Under the pieces are notes generated by a model. That model saw only the letters and a list, made by a program, of their open reading frames with translations, searched no databases and was not told where the DNA came from. This document shows, in pieces, positions 21,666 through 33,310 of a DNA stretch of 64,000 nucleotides (positions are counted from its first letter, which is position 1; each line of letters starts with the position of its first letter). The position numbers were made by a program, and so were the translations under genes. This DNA is from Ephydatia muelleri (Eukaryota > Porifera > Demospongiae > Spongillida > Spongillidae). The stretch covers positions 393,635-457,634 of the forward strand of contig JABACO010000003.1 in assembly GCA_013339895.1 (NCBI GenBank), given 5' to 3'.

Positions 21666-22639
21666 CTCAACATCCTCAGAATGGCGTAGTTTTGTAAGCT
21701 GTTAGGATTCTCACCCAAACTTGCTGGCTACATCGTTTTTACATCGTTAAGACGGGCAGATCAAGTACTTCTTAGTACTCTATCGCGCGTGTTTATTTGT
21801 TCTCGAAACAGACTCGCATTGTGTTTCAGTTTATACTGGAGAGTGCATTGATAGCTGTTACAAGCTCTGCGAGGCTTTACGTGAGTTTCAAAGGTGAGCG
21901 TGGCTGCATGAGCATTTGCGTGAGCAAACAAAATATGAGCATTTGCGTGAGCAAACAAAACAGGAGAAAACTTTTGAAAGCCCTGATTCCAGCTGTCTCA
22001 TTTACTGGAAATCAAAAACCACATCTCCACGTGCTGAAATTTCTGCGAATTATGTCTTCCGAACCTAGCGCCGTTCCTAGAATAAAGGTAAGGTTATATG
22101 TTGTCAGGCACATGATTCAGCAAAACGAATTAGTCAAATAATTAACACAGGTAATATATAGAGCAATGCAATTAGTTAGTATACTCATACACAAGCCAGA
22201 ATCAGCCACATTCCTACTCATCTGTAGTTCAATTGTACCAGTGATCACCCACATTCCTACACACTCATTTATGCAAGGTTGTGGTTGAATGTACCACTGG
22301 CCATGGATGCCTGCCTGCGACATTTGTGGCTGACCTAACTGTAAGACAAGTCATAGACCATCACAACACAGGAGGGGTGGATAATGTATGCATAGAAATA
22401 ACATGCCAAGATACCTGTCAAGTGCCAGCCACCAACTCCAGTTGTACAGGGCTCTAAGATGTTACAAATGCTAGCCAGTTCAGAAACTTATACAGTGCAG
22501 TGCCCACGAGGTTAATTGCTTGGTTGTCATAGCAACAATATCCCATCAGGAGGAGACCCACCAGTGCTGAATGGCACTCCAAATGAACCTTGTTGTCCAC
22601 ACTGCCTAGCTGTTTTGGCCTTGCATAATCCGTCGGCCA

Positions 22640-22935
22640 CCTGTGTTCCTCACTGGGAGAGCTGTCCCATCCTTAGCCAATGACAGAAAGCGGTACAAAC
22701 TTTACCAGCAATTCTGGAAGCTTTTGAAAGACCTGGGGTTGTGGGACCACCCAACATACCTGGCGAGGAAGGGATTGGTGATGCACCCATTGGACAGAAG
22801 AGAGATAATGCCAAAATGTGTACAAAATGTGAATGATCCAACCTTCGTATTAGAAAGTGTACTTATAATCTCTTTGCTACATAGGAAATCAGAAGCAGGT
22901 ATCCAAATCCAGTGGGCATTCCTTACACTAACTAC
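22640..22935 (+). pseudogene. C-terminal fragment of an uncharacterised transposase family
   Basis: The frame includes YLARKGLVMHPLDRREIMPK and, after a frame change, RYPNPVGIPYTNY. From memory, the pairing DRREIMPKC...YPNPxGxPYxxH/Y lies in the C-terminal part of a spliced transposase-like family of sponges and cnidarians. The same family appears on the minus strand at 23650-26217. It is interrupted, so it is called a remnant. Confidence 0.45.
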
Positions 22936-23649
22936 AGATCATCATTTTTGTAACAAGTTATTTAGTATTGTATGTGTTGCTGACCAGTACCTGACTCATG
23001 AATGTGTGCGTATTCATATTGCTGCCTGTTCATTTGATTATCCCATTATGCACAGATAGCACGAGGGGGCATTCATCCATGCTATGGGAAAGTTGTGGAA
23101 ATGAATGAACTGAATGATTTCCAATACTGTTTTAGCTGGAATAGCTCAATCAATATAGAAAACATGTACATATGCTTTCCTACATTATTTCATGCAGATG
23201 AGAGATACGACTTTGCCAAGCCTTATCAATCCCATGTTTAGGCTTACAAAGGGCATCACTAGTAGCCTCCAGTCCATTCAAGACACACATTTCACCAAGT
23301 TCCAAGTGTCTATGTGCAGGCTTTGGGGTTGTCCTCAGGCAGGTCATGGACCACCACAACGTGGTAGGATGTACATGTAGTTTAGTAGTCACACAAGTCC
23401 ATCAAGTGCCAGCTGCAGCCACGGTTCAAGATCTGCAAGGAAAATGAGACGAAATTGATTTGCTTTCATAATGTACATACATCATTGGCTGTCAGATGCA
23501 GATCTGACAAAGTAAATCTGTTGTTCGTACTGGTAGTTCTAAAAAGAACTGTTTTGAGATAAAGACAGGGATATCAATTCATAAAATGAGACCTGTGGCT
23601 GACAAAAGACATCTGGGCATAAAAATTATGTAAATATAGGAAATCACCT

Positions 23650-26217
23650 ACAGCCACAGAACTTCAGTTATCTTCTTCCTCGTCATCCCCACCATCCTCT
23701 GAACAAACATAGTCATCATCCTCACTGTCCACATAGTCTCCATCATACATAGCTGCATCATAAGGCAACACCATATCATCATCATCATCTTCATCATCCT
23801 GAAGTATCCTAAAAAGTACTTGTCTTACAACAATTATTAGGCATCACTGATCGTCACTTACTGTTGAGATGTGATGTTCCTGAGAACGTACATACTCCAG
23901 ATGTTCTGTACAAAACGATATGTTTTCTTGACCAACACATTGTATGTGGAGTGATGGTCTGGTCGGCGAACATCTGTGTATTCGTGGTGACTTGTTGCCA
24001 TCCTTTGACAGTTTTCATTCTGATCGATGTGGATGCATAATCTCATCACACATACAGAACAAGTAGAGCACTCACCCAATCCATCACAGCCAAGTTTATA
24101 CGCATTTCAAATGTCTTGGTGTGGATGAGAATTCTCTTTGGGAGGTAGGTGAGCAGCTGATGGTTAAATGACTCAATTCAGTAGGTGTCCCGACACTGGA
24201 AGAACACAAATATGTACATTCACATAATATGTTGTTCATGTTACATGTATACCAGATGGCACGAATCAGCGTTTTTGTAGATGAGGGTATTTCGTAGTGC
24301 AGCCTCATATGCACTAATGGCTGCCGGCATAGTGAGAGGCTTCCTTTGTGGAACGTAACCTGGCTGTTGACAGGGACTCTCAGAATAGCAACTTTGGTGA
24401 TCACCCTGAATCACAGACAGGGATGCATATCACGTATGGAATGCACTAATGCACATAAAAGACACACAATCACACACATTCACATCACATACACAGAACA
24501 TACACACATACACACCCACCCACTATGTAAATACAAACCTGAAAGTGCTTGCTGATGTTCATGATCATTGCACGTAGACGGACAGGGTTGCCACCACAGT
24601 TCCTCATGCACCAATACAAGTGCACCTTGGTGCACCTTGCTGAATAGTCAGTCAGATATTTCATTTTTAATCAATATGTCCAGAAAGTACATACCCTTAT
24701 CAGAAAGTTCAGTGAACCACGTCCTATCCCTGTACCGGCACAGATATGACGCAACTGCTTCCCCACATTCTTAGTGCCTGCAATAACTCCAATCAATTCA
24801 CCACTGAAAACCAATAGATACCTTACCATGCCAAGGGTCGTAGGAATTGACCATCCCGAGTTGTCGTACATACAGCTTTATAGTAGCCTGAGTCATGGGC
24901 TACCTTTGTGATGTTTAACCCTTTGTTAGAAAGAAAATGTGAAATTGTAAAATGTTGGGACACAAGAGCAAACCTCGGGCAATAACTTGAGGCAAGACTA
25001 TCTTATGCATGCCACCCCCCTGGTCTGAGCAACTCTGTGCTGCTGTCTGGAAAGAGTGGAAATTCCCAACAATCCTATGTGTACTGAAATGGACAATACG
25101 CTGATAAACATGGGCATTTAGAACTTATGTGCATACCTTCCAGCCAGACAAGGTACCGTTGAGTGGTATGCATTTGACGTAGAATCGTGACGTGCATCAG
25201 TTATAACCCACTATATAGTAAATATATTGATACACTTTTTTTTTATGTGGCACTCTAACCTCTCCACTTGTAGCACGGTGAGGGCTTTCCTTCACACGTT
25301 CAACAGCAGCTTTCATAGACTCCTCTGCTACATCTGCCACCACTTGCTGGTACAGTTTGTTCTGATAAACTGAATGAACATGGATTAGAACAGGATGTAA
25401 AATAAAATAAATCGATCATCTCAGCACCCACCTGAACTGATGTTTTTCTGCTTCACTACACCCATACCAGCAAATAAATAGAAATTCATGTACTGGCGAG
25501 GCAACATGCCAGCACAGGTGAAAGCATGGACCAGTCTGCAAAAAGAATCACGTTTACATTGATACTACTAAATCCAAATGGTACTCTTACTTCTGATTAG
25601 CAAGGTAATGACGAGACAGCACTCTGGAACTAGCCCAGACACGTGACTGCTTGCAGTGTGGGCAAACAAACTGGACCCTAGCTACATGTCCCTTCTAAGT
25701 GAGTAGTAAATGAGTTTTATACAGAGAATTACTTACGGTACTCATACCTTTATGAAAGAAGCTATAGTCCAAGATGGGTTGGAGAGACAGCCACACTGCT
25801 GGACAAGGCCCGAACAAAGACTCTTGAAGGTCTTACGCTCGACCACAAAGAGGTCTTGGTCACTGGCGTCTTCGTCTCCCGTATAGATCCCTTAGTAAGT
25901 TAGTAAACCAAATTTTGTATAACCGAACGTACATGTATATATCCATCCAACTAACCTGCTGAATCCAACATCATTTCATTCCTAGAAAAGAATGTTCTGC
26001 TACTTGAGGCCTGGACATTCTCGGGTTGTGTCAATACACGGTCCAGCAAAGTATTCAACACGCTGATAGTAGCGTTCCGCTTGCAACCGGGTGCAAGTAG
26101 TTGCTTCGCTGCCTCAAATCTACTCAGAAAAATTTCCTTTTCCTCTCAAGAGGAAAAGGACCCTTGCAGATGCAGTCTAAACCTAGAGTACGTATCTTCT
26201 GGTGAAGAGGTCGCCAT
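23650..26217 (-). pseudogene. Spliced transposase-like gene, uncharacterised family, decaying
   Basis: The start codon is at 26217. Resolved exons: 25956-26217, 25748-25890, 25591-25694, 25430-25535, 25260-25369 and 25137-25210, all with GT-AG borders. They encode a zinc site (QFVCPHCKQSRVWASSR), AGMLPRQYMNFY, VVADVAEESMKAAVERV and WVITDARHDSTSNAYHSTVP. Later blocks give VAHDSGYYKAV near 24900, GTKNVGKQLRHICAG near 24750, CRDTY...IESFNHQLLTYLPKR near 24190 and LAVMDW, then an acidic tail near 23700-23830. Repeated aspartates (TDARHD, HD) suggest an RNase H-fold nuclease, but the formal superfamily name is not certain. A TGA interrupts the N-terminus (SS-stop-EEKEIF) and another sits before IESFNH. 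It probably belongs to a mobile element. Confidence 0.55.
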
Positions 26218-26379
26218 TATACGAACATGTGATCCAGTTTGTTAACTTAGTGTTATTAACTTCAGAAATGGTATTGTTGCATGAAATGGCATTCAAAACA
26301 TGCATGCGTGCTTGAACTTGTACGCTGTAACTGTTGTTGCCAAGCCTCTAGCTCTATGTATATGAAGCCACCATTTTTA

Positions 26380-26470
26380 ATCTAAAACAGCCGCACGGCC
26401 GGTTGAAATTTTTGGATCCAAGCTCCTTTTATACGGCAACTCCTGCTTTAACTGCTTAATGAAAACGCGA
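26380..26470 (-). promoter_or_regulatory. TATA-type promoter upstream of the 26217 start
   Basis: On the minus strand: TTAAAGCAGGAGTTGCCG, TATAAAAGGAGCTTGGATCC. It is about 220 bases upstream of the ATG at 26217 and resembles the plus-strand promoter at 21633. The distance leaves room for a 5' untranslated region. Confidence 0.55.
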
Positions 26471-26530
26471 CAGGGGCAAATCCTCGTGGTACATATTCAA
26501 ATTTTGAATGATGCTTTTTAAGTCCTGTTG

Positions 26531-28124
26531 TTAAATGCTTACAATTTTAGCAGGAACTAGCTGTAATAAACCTTTAATGCTGGCTTTTGTATCTTCACTA
26601 AAGCGATTTTTTAGCTCAGCTAATTCCTCATCAATGAAGGGTATAACTAAAGATAGCCTGTAAAAATCAATAGCCGTATTGGCAGGATGGTTTGCTCTAT
26701 GCAATTGTTTGGCAGCAATTCTAGGAAGTGTTTCTTCACCTCCTGCAGAATTTGAAATTCTGAGCATTTATTTCCTGATACCAGATTGGGTATCTAGTAT
26801 CTATGTTCAGACGATTTGATGTAATATCGTCAATGGCAGAATCTATATTGCAGAATGCTTCGTAGATATCTAAATCACGTTTCTGAAGTTTGGCTGTAAA
26901 GGTTCCAGGACATTCTTTAATGTCACTAAACTAACTGCAAATTCAAAATTTCGTACACTGGCTAAAATACCTTGTGTTCTGGTCTTAGTATCAGCATCCC
27001 AATCCCAGCTCTCCTGAAGAAATTCATTAAGATTCGCATCATGTATATACAGGTGTGGATAAACAATAAGATCACATGTTGTAGCTATTGCTTCTAATAA
27101 ATCCACAGAGTTGTCAAATGCTTCAAATCTTTCCACCCAGCGCGTTTTGCACAAATCTACCAGCTTTGTTACCTTACTTGATGAGTCTTTATTTACTATG
27201 CCTATGACGTGTTCAAAAAATCGTTGCCGCTTTGGTGACGCTTTAAAAAAGAGATACGTTTCATTGACAACCTAACACAGTTCTTTATTTGCATCAATTT
27301 GCTAGCATTAGCAATCATAAGGTTTAATTTATGAGCATTACAGGGCGAGTATATTGCTTTAGGTACATCTTGTCGAATGCGTGCTTGAAGTCCATTAGTA
27401 TCGGATGACATTGTAGCTGTGGTGTCATAAGCTTGTCCTCGCATGTTTTCTTTTTTAAGTCCACATTGAACCAGTCTCTCAAAAATGACGTTTTTCTTGT
27501 GCCTCTTTCTATATAGGACATATCAATAAAGCTTTCACATATTGCCGGAATGTCAGTATTATTTTTAAGATACCTTAGACACATGCACAATACTTGTTGA
27601 TTAGATATTGGATCAGTTAACTCATCAGCTATGATGCTGAAGTAGGGAGATGTGTCAGTTAAATTCTTTGTGATCGATTCGCGTACAATACCTCCAATTA
27701 TATCAATTACCTCATTTTGAATCACCTTTGAAGTATACTGAGCATTACAAGGGCATTTATCCATGAACGATTTAAGACGTTCATCGGTTTTAGCTCGAAA
27801 TTCCAGCAATGCAATGAAATTACCACGATTTGTGCTACAGTCTGCAGTAGCATCGTCTCGATGCCCACGTAATGCAATTCCTTGTTTTCCACAATACAGT
27901 ATACATTCGACGATGCTTTCTAACGCGTATTTATTGTTTTCATATTCAGTCTCTTGCTGATTTAATATCTGGACATCAATTCTCACGTTGGGATCTAATT
28001 CTTGCAAAGCGAAAGGATCAGCTCTCAACATTGCAGTTTTATGATATTCATTTTGTACATGCAGTGGCAGTATACCATGCTTTGTTCCTTTGGCTTTTTT
28101 CAAGTCCTTAAACGGTGTGTCCAC
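26531..28124 (-). pseudogene. hAT (ZMYM1-like) transposase remnant
   Basis: The longest frame (27324-28124) starts near DTPFKDLKKAKGTKHG and carries GKQGIALRGHRDD and SIIADELTDPISNQQVL, the first catalytic Asp region of this family. A degenerate YDTTATMSSDTNGLQ (normally YDGASNMSG) and SPCNAHKLNL follow. LCKTRWVERFEAF at 27150 and SVRNFEFAVSLVTLKNVLE at about 26930 continue in other frames. The last part, to 26531, holds LHRANHPANTAIDFYRLS. Frame changes and stops separate the pieces. The zinc-finger N-terminus and the C-terminal SERSF block are absent. Confidence 0.82.
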
Positions 28125-28154
28125 GAGAACCCCAAAAGTACACCCACGGTTACT

Positions 28155-28346
28155 ATAGCTCTAGTGGCAAACAACACACAAGGCAGGCAAAATCCAAGCA
28201 ATCCAGTGGAAGGTGGTAGTCGTAATGGTGGTGGTGATGGTGATATCGATGGCTATGGTATCCCCATGAAAATTGAAATGCAGAACATGTCTGATATTGG
28301 AGTGGAAGAGAATGCAGCATATGGCACTGTTAGATACGGACTCTAA
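28155..28346 (+). CDS. Possible terminal exon with tyrosine tail motif
   Basis: After a TTACTATAG acceptor the frame reads ALVANNTQGRQNPSNP, a glycine-rich run, then MQNMSDIGVEENAAYGTVRY and a stop. The EENAAYGTV pattern resembles tyrosine motifs in cytoplasmic tails of sponge receptors. No upstream exon was found and the flanks are transposon debris, so this may be an orphan exon. Confidence 0.25.
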   Translation: MALVANNTQGRQNPSNPVEGGSRNGGGDGDIDGYGIPMKIEMQNMSDIGVEENAAYGTVRYGL

Positions 28347-28654
28347 CACATCTTATTAAGTGTCTCATTAAGTAAGAAATGTTTGTTTTGACTACTGAAC
28401 TATAGCAATGTTTATTTTGTGTACTAGTATGGAAAGTGACCACAATATTAAAGCATCACACAACTGTATCAGCAGAGGCTGGGAGTGTGTTACTGATAAG
28501 CAATAGTGACACTTTTGTGAGACACGTGTATTTGCATTTGTATCAGAATAATTATATGCACACAAAGAATTTTTTTTTTTAGTATCAACTATATGGTATC
28601 TTTCCGCGATGCACTAAGTGTATATACATGGGAGCACATTTTCAATGGATATAA

Positions 28655-28833
28655 ATGTAACGCTTGCGTTGAAATGTATGACTAATTAAAAATTCAGAGC
28701 CTTACAACTCCATAACAGATACCCCAATTTTTACTCAGTGCATAAGAAGCAATGTGTAGAAGACATTTCAGAATATCAAAGAATTTGAAATCTTGAAAGC
28801 ACATGTGTTAGGTCTCTTTTAAACGATCCCATA
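28655..28833 (-). mobile_element. MITE family M1, copy A (inverted)
   Basis: It shares with copy B, in reverse orientation, the words ATGTATGACTAATTAAAAAT, TCAGAGCC, GAAGCAATGTGTAGA and the end TTAGGTC-CTTTTAAACGATCCCAT. The left end is degenerate. Confidence 0.7.
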
Positions 28834-28951
28834 TATATATTATGAACCTTGCATGCAACAAACTTAGTTCCATACATACACGCTTATCTTGGCTTAAAAG
28901 ACATCGAAGACTTAGAGCGGGAACAGACGTATTGACCACCACCTCTACAAG
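28834..28951. other. Spacer between head-to-head MITEs
   Basis: About 120 bases between the ends of copies A and B, with no internal structure recognised. Confidence 0.4.
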
Positions 28952-29199
28952 ATATGGGATCGTTTAAAAAAGGGACCTAACGATAACATTTCAAATTCTT
29001 TGATATTCAAGAAATCCTATATGTCCTCTACACATTGCTTCTTACGCACTGAGAATCGGAGTATCTGTCATGGAGTTGTAGGCTCTGAATTTTTAATTAG
29101 CCATACATTTCACTGCATGCAAGCATTTCTATTGCGCGTACTGGAAATGTTATAATGTCTACTATACCTTACGTCCCTTTTTGCGAACCGATCCCATAT
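28952..29199 (+). mobile_element. MITE family M1, copy B
   Basis: Starts ATGGGATCGTTTAAAAAAGG then GACCTAACG, and ends CGTCCCTTTTTGCGAACCG then ATCCCAT, an imperfect terminal inverted repeat of about 30 bp. Length is about 248 bp. It is non-coding. Confidence 0.75.
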
Positions 29200-29315
29200 A
29201 CAGAAGATTAATATAAGGATGTTTCAGTCATGCGTCTCAGCATCTTCCATATGGTTAGCTTTGCTTTGTCAAATGTCATGTTTATAATATTACCTTGCAT
29301 GATCAGCTAATAGAT

Positions 29316-29475
29316 CAGATTTTTAGAAGTCTGAAATGTCCTTTAGACAGTGCACTGAGAAAATAGGAGTATCTGTCATGGAGTTGTAACTGAGGTACTG
29401 AATATGAATTGTTAATTAGCCATACATTTCAACCCAAGCGCTACATTTCTAATGCGTGTACTGGAAATTTTTTTC
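29316..29475 (+). mobile_element. MITE family M1, partial copy C
   Basis: Shares TAGAAGTCTGAAATGTCCT, GGAGTATCTGTCATGGAGTT and TTAATTAGCCATACATTTCA with copies B and D. Both terminal repeats are lost or decayed. Confidence 0.65.
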
Positions 29476-29559
29476 GCGGAAACGCCATGTATGGCAGATC
29501 TAATTTCAGCGTAGTTTATGAAGTATTGTACGCAAAATCGTACGCAAAATCCGTTGGTC

Positions 29560-29692
29560 GCGATGGAGGAGGTTACAGCGTTCCGTCACCACACACTCGC
29601 TGGGTGGGAGGGGTACCCCACTCCGGCACACCCAGGCCAGGGCACCACTACCTAAAGAACCCCCCACCACCAAAATCCTGCGTCCGCCCCTG
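29560..29692 (-). mobile_element. hAT-like terminus
   Basis: Read from 29692 on the minus strand the sequence is CAGGGGCGGACGCAGGATTT followed by TGGTGGTGGGG, a typical hAT end. The opposite end was not found, so this is a truncated element. Confidence 0.45.
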
Positions 29693-29965
29693 AGCTTCGT
29701 TCCGAGAAACAGCTCCTTATATTTCTTGCAGTAATGATAATCAACATGATTGGTTGCCGATATCGATCTGACGATGGATATATTACATCGCCTCTTTTCG
29801 CCATATATGCATCGTCACAGAAATGCCTTTGATATAAAAAGGCCAACACGAAGTCACTCACTACTGGAGTTCTATGCTGACTATGCACTACTACATTCAT
29901 GCGGCTATGGTATTTAGTTTTGATCACGCTGTGTACCGCTCACAATCGTGCACTGACCCTAAATA

Positions 29966-32447
29966 CAGGGGTGGCGCAACCGGGGGGGGGGGGGGCAGGT
30001 CCGGCTTTGGCCGGACCAATCTTAATACTGAGCTTAAAATATGTATTATATATTACTTTCTTAAATCCTAAGGAGGTTGCTGTTTATGTACAATGTATAA
30101 CCACATAAGGGTTGCTCGCTGTATTTATCTCACATTAATAACTTTAATACTTTAGCTACACGTGCGTGAGATTAACAAATGGCTAGCAAGGGCATTCCCG
30201 AAAAGTTCCACCCACCAGTTACATTGATCTTACCCAAGCGCATGTTCGGATCGAAGAAGGTAGAGAGGGCTTTTAGAGTAAACTGGTGTCAGCAGTTTCC
30301 ATGGTTACACTACAACATCGATCGAGACGCAGCATTTTGCCACGCAAGCTGACAATGAAGGCAAGTTTTTGAGCAGCTCTAAAAGGGAATCATCGTTCAT
30401 TACTGACGGATTTACAAACTGGAAGGAGGCAACATGCTCTTTTCGCAGTCACCAACAAAGTAAATCCCACCTTGAATCAGTTGAGGCCATCATTACAACA
30501 CCAAAGCAAAGTGCTGATATAGGTGAATTATTGAACCATGAACACCTAGAACAGAAAAAGACAAATAGAGCAATGTTTTTACAAATCCTTGAAAACATCA
30601 GATTTCTGGCAAGACAAGGCTTACCTCTACGAAATGTTGTCTATGCTGATAGCAATTTTGGTGCATTGCTTTCTATACAGTCAAAACAGTGTCCTGATCT
30701 CAAAACCTGGGTTGAAAAAAAAACGAACAAGTATAAATCACATGATATTCAAAATGAATGACTAAAGATTATGTCATCTTATATTATTCGTAAGCTGAGC
30801 AAAGATATTCATGAAGGTGGCTGGTTCACCATTATGTCTGATGAATGTACAGATGTGGCTAATAAGGAGCAGTTTACTATTTGTATTCGCTGGATAAACC
30901 AGTAGAAGATCATGAATACTTTATTGGGCTATATGAAGTGGAAGACATAACCTCAGACAATCTTGTACATGCTATCAAGGATACCCTTTTAAGGATGAAT
31001 CTCCGTGTGTCAAACTGCAGAGGACAGTGCTATGATGGGGCCTCTAATATGAGTGGACACAGGAATGGTGTTTCAACACAAATCACTGCAGAAGAAAGCA
31101 GAGCGCTTTACACGCACTGTTATGCACATTTATTAAATCTAGCTGCAAGTGATGCTATTAAACAGTCTAAGATGTGCACTTGACACTGCTTATGAAATTA
31201 CAAAACTCATTAAGTTCTCTCCCAAAAGGAATGCAGCATTTGACCGGATTAAGAATGAGTTATCCACTGAGGATAGTACAAGTGATTTCTGCAGATCTAT
31301 AAAAAAAATTTTTGTGCCACCAGGTGGACTGTTCGTGGAGAGTCGGTATGCAGTATCCTTAACAATTATTGCATTTTGATGGAACTTTGGGAACAGTGCC
31401 TTGAAACACGTTTAGATCCTGATGTTAAAGGGCGGATCATTGGTGTAAAGACTCAGATGACTAAGTTTGATCTTCTTTTTGGGCTTCTCAGCTATGTGAA
31501 AGAATACTATATGTATTACAGATAATTTGAGTAAAACATTGCAAAAGCAGCTGCTGAGGGTCCACATCTTGCAGGATTAACTGTTTTAACATTAAAAGGT
31601 ATGAGAAGTGAAGAAATGTTTAATCTGTTTTTTTGAGTCATTAAACAAAGTTATTAAACGTATTGGAGTAGATGGTCATGCATTGCCAAGGAAGAGAAAT
31701 GCTCCAATTAGATATGATGATGGCAATGGGCAGTCCTATCATAGCCCAACTGTTGAGGAGCACTATCGAGTAAAGTACTTTGAAGTTATTGACCTAGCCA
31801 TTAACAGCATCCAATATCGTTTTGATCAACCAGGCTACAGAATTTATCGAAATCTTGAAGCAGTTTTATTGAATGCTGCTAATGAAAAAGACTATTCAAT
31901 AGAATTGAGTGAAGTGGTTTCTTTGTATAAAGATGTTGTATGATCTTGCAAATCTTTGCAACAAGTATCAATGCTCAATCTGACAATAAACCATTTACTT
32001 TGCAGGACACTTTAACATACCTAAGAAGTTTATCATCAGTTCAGCGCGATTTTTTTTAGCCAAGTGTTACTCCTGGCTCACCTTATTCTTTTAATTCCAG
32101 CCACCAATGCTGTGAGTGAGAGGTCATTTTCTACAATGAGACGGATTAAAAGTTATTTGCGGAGTACAATGCTGCAACCAAGACTGAATTACTAAACATC
32201 TACAAAGAGCAGTTGGATGATGTTGATTTATCTTCAATAGCGAATGAGTTTGTTTGTGGAAGTGAACATAGAATGCATGTTTTCGGTAAATTTTAATTGT
32301 GTTTTCTTAATGTAAATTTGTAACTTTGTTTTATGCGTCATAATTGCACATTATAACACTACGAAGTATGGCAGTTATATCGATATAGAAAATTTTTTAT
32401 GGCCACGCCCAAGCCGGACCAATACTGAATTGCTTCCGCCACCCCTG
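29966..32447 (+). mobile_element. hAT element with CAGGGGTGGCG ends, decayed
   Basis: The left end CAGGGGTGGCGCAACC (29966) and the minus-strand right end CAGGGGTGGCGGAAGC (32447) form a terminal inverted repeat. Subterminal GGTCCGGCTT and CGGACCAAT words also recur at both ends. A 14-base G run follows the left end. The 8 bases outside do not match (CCTAAATA versus AGGTGTCG), so target duplications are lost or the copy is chimeric. It contains a broken transposase gene. Confidence 0.75.
30179..32296 (+). pseudogene. ZMYM-like hAT transposase, multiply frameshifted
   Basis: Starts MASKGIPEKFHPPVT with a TTF-type zinc-finger region (NWCQQFPWLHYN...AFCH). A frame change leads to KRESSFITDGFTNWKEATCS and LARQGLPLRNV. 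Next come IMSDECTDVANKEQF (first catalytic Asp region), RGQCYDGASNMSGHRNG (second), and YTHCYAHLLNLAASDA. The C-terminal dimerisation block is PATNAVSERSFSTMRRIKSYL at about 32098-32160. Stops and at least four frame changes interrupt it. All family landmarks are present, so the copy was full length before decay. Confidence 0.85.
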
Positions 32448-32628
32448 AGGTGTCGGTATAGCAGTAGCGCCATGATTTACACAATGGCCAAGACGTCCAG
32501 GTGTACATGAAGAACATAGGTTGCCGGATTTACAACGTGCACAGTTGCTACTATGCTAGTGCGATCCTTCTTCCTTCTCGCGATAATACAATCTGCGGTA
32601 CGTATTTAGTTAGAATGGGGACTTCATA

Positions 32629-32703
32629 ATAAATGAACTACGCGATCGACATGTATAATGTACCCACCCACTCTTTCGTTAGCTAGCTACCAAGTTTTTG
32701 TTG
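32629..32703 (-). repeat. Dispersed repeat, copy 2
   Basis: On the minus strand: AACAAAAACTTGGTAGCTAG, CTAACGAAAGAGT, then ATCGCGTAGTTCATTT, matching 15806-15876 with a different spacer. Confidence 0.6.
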
Positions 32704-33180
32704 TCCCTCATAAAAATTTCTATTTTTGACACGGATTCCGTAGTAACTACATTGTACACCCTTGCCGTTCGCGTTGAACGAATCAATTCTAATAATACAA
32801 CAACAGCAAATATTGCAAATACGTAATAATTAATGTCCTCCACATATAGTCCTCAACAGCACTCAGAACCCGGTCTGCAACTATTCTATTGTCCAGCTAG
32901 GGAATTAAAGATACTGCTGCTTTTGGCATCACAGTAATTTCACCACCAAGTCCCAAAATTGTTCCGAACCGGGGTTTCTGGCTACAAAAGCTGCAGAATC
33001 CCGTACACATATCATGAAAACAATGACACAAAATGCTCAGACTTGGTTGGCAGTGCATTCCACTAGCCGTTGAAACATATGGAGCCTGGGGTGAAGAGGC
33101 ATGCAACGCTTTCTCTTACATAGCTACGCGCGCGAGAAGCCATCCTCACAAACTGCAGTAAATCCCAAGTTTCGGGAGAT
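32704..33180. other. No gene seen
   Basis: A short minus-strand frame at 32897-33106 contains cysteines but no recognisable domain. Confidence 0.35.
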
Positions 33181-33189
33181 CTCTTTGGC

Positions 33190-33301
33190 TAGTCTCGTAC
33201 CCAGACCCACATCGCAGCTGCGGATGGATTACATCACCGCTATTCGCGTAGCGGTGATGTAATCCATCCGCAGCTGCGATGTGGGTCTGGGAACGAGACT
33301 A
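33190..33301. mobile_element. 112-bp palindromic MITE with 9-bp target duplication
   Basis: The arms TAGTCTCGTACCCAGACCCA... and its complement differ at about one position and meet at a TTCGCG loop near 33243. CTCTTTGGC flanks it directly on both sides (33181-33189 and 33302-33310). A 9-bp duplication fits Mutator-like transposition. The element is too short to code. Confidence 0.93.
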
Positions 33302-33310
33302 CTCTTTGGC

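Noticed and set aside
24150-24185. In-frame TGA before IESFNH as a selenocysteine codon
   Set aside because: The gene has another stop near its start and no SECIS-like element was looked for successfully; simple decay is more likely.
29966-32447. 8-bp target duplication for this hAT
   Set aside because: The outer bases CCTAAATA and AGGTGTCG do not match, so no duplication is claimed.
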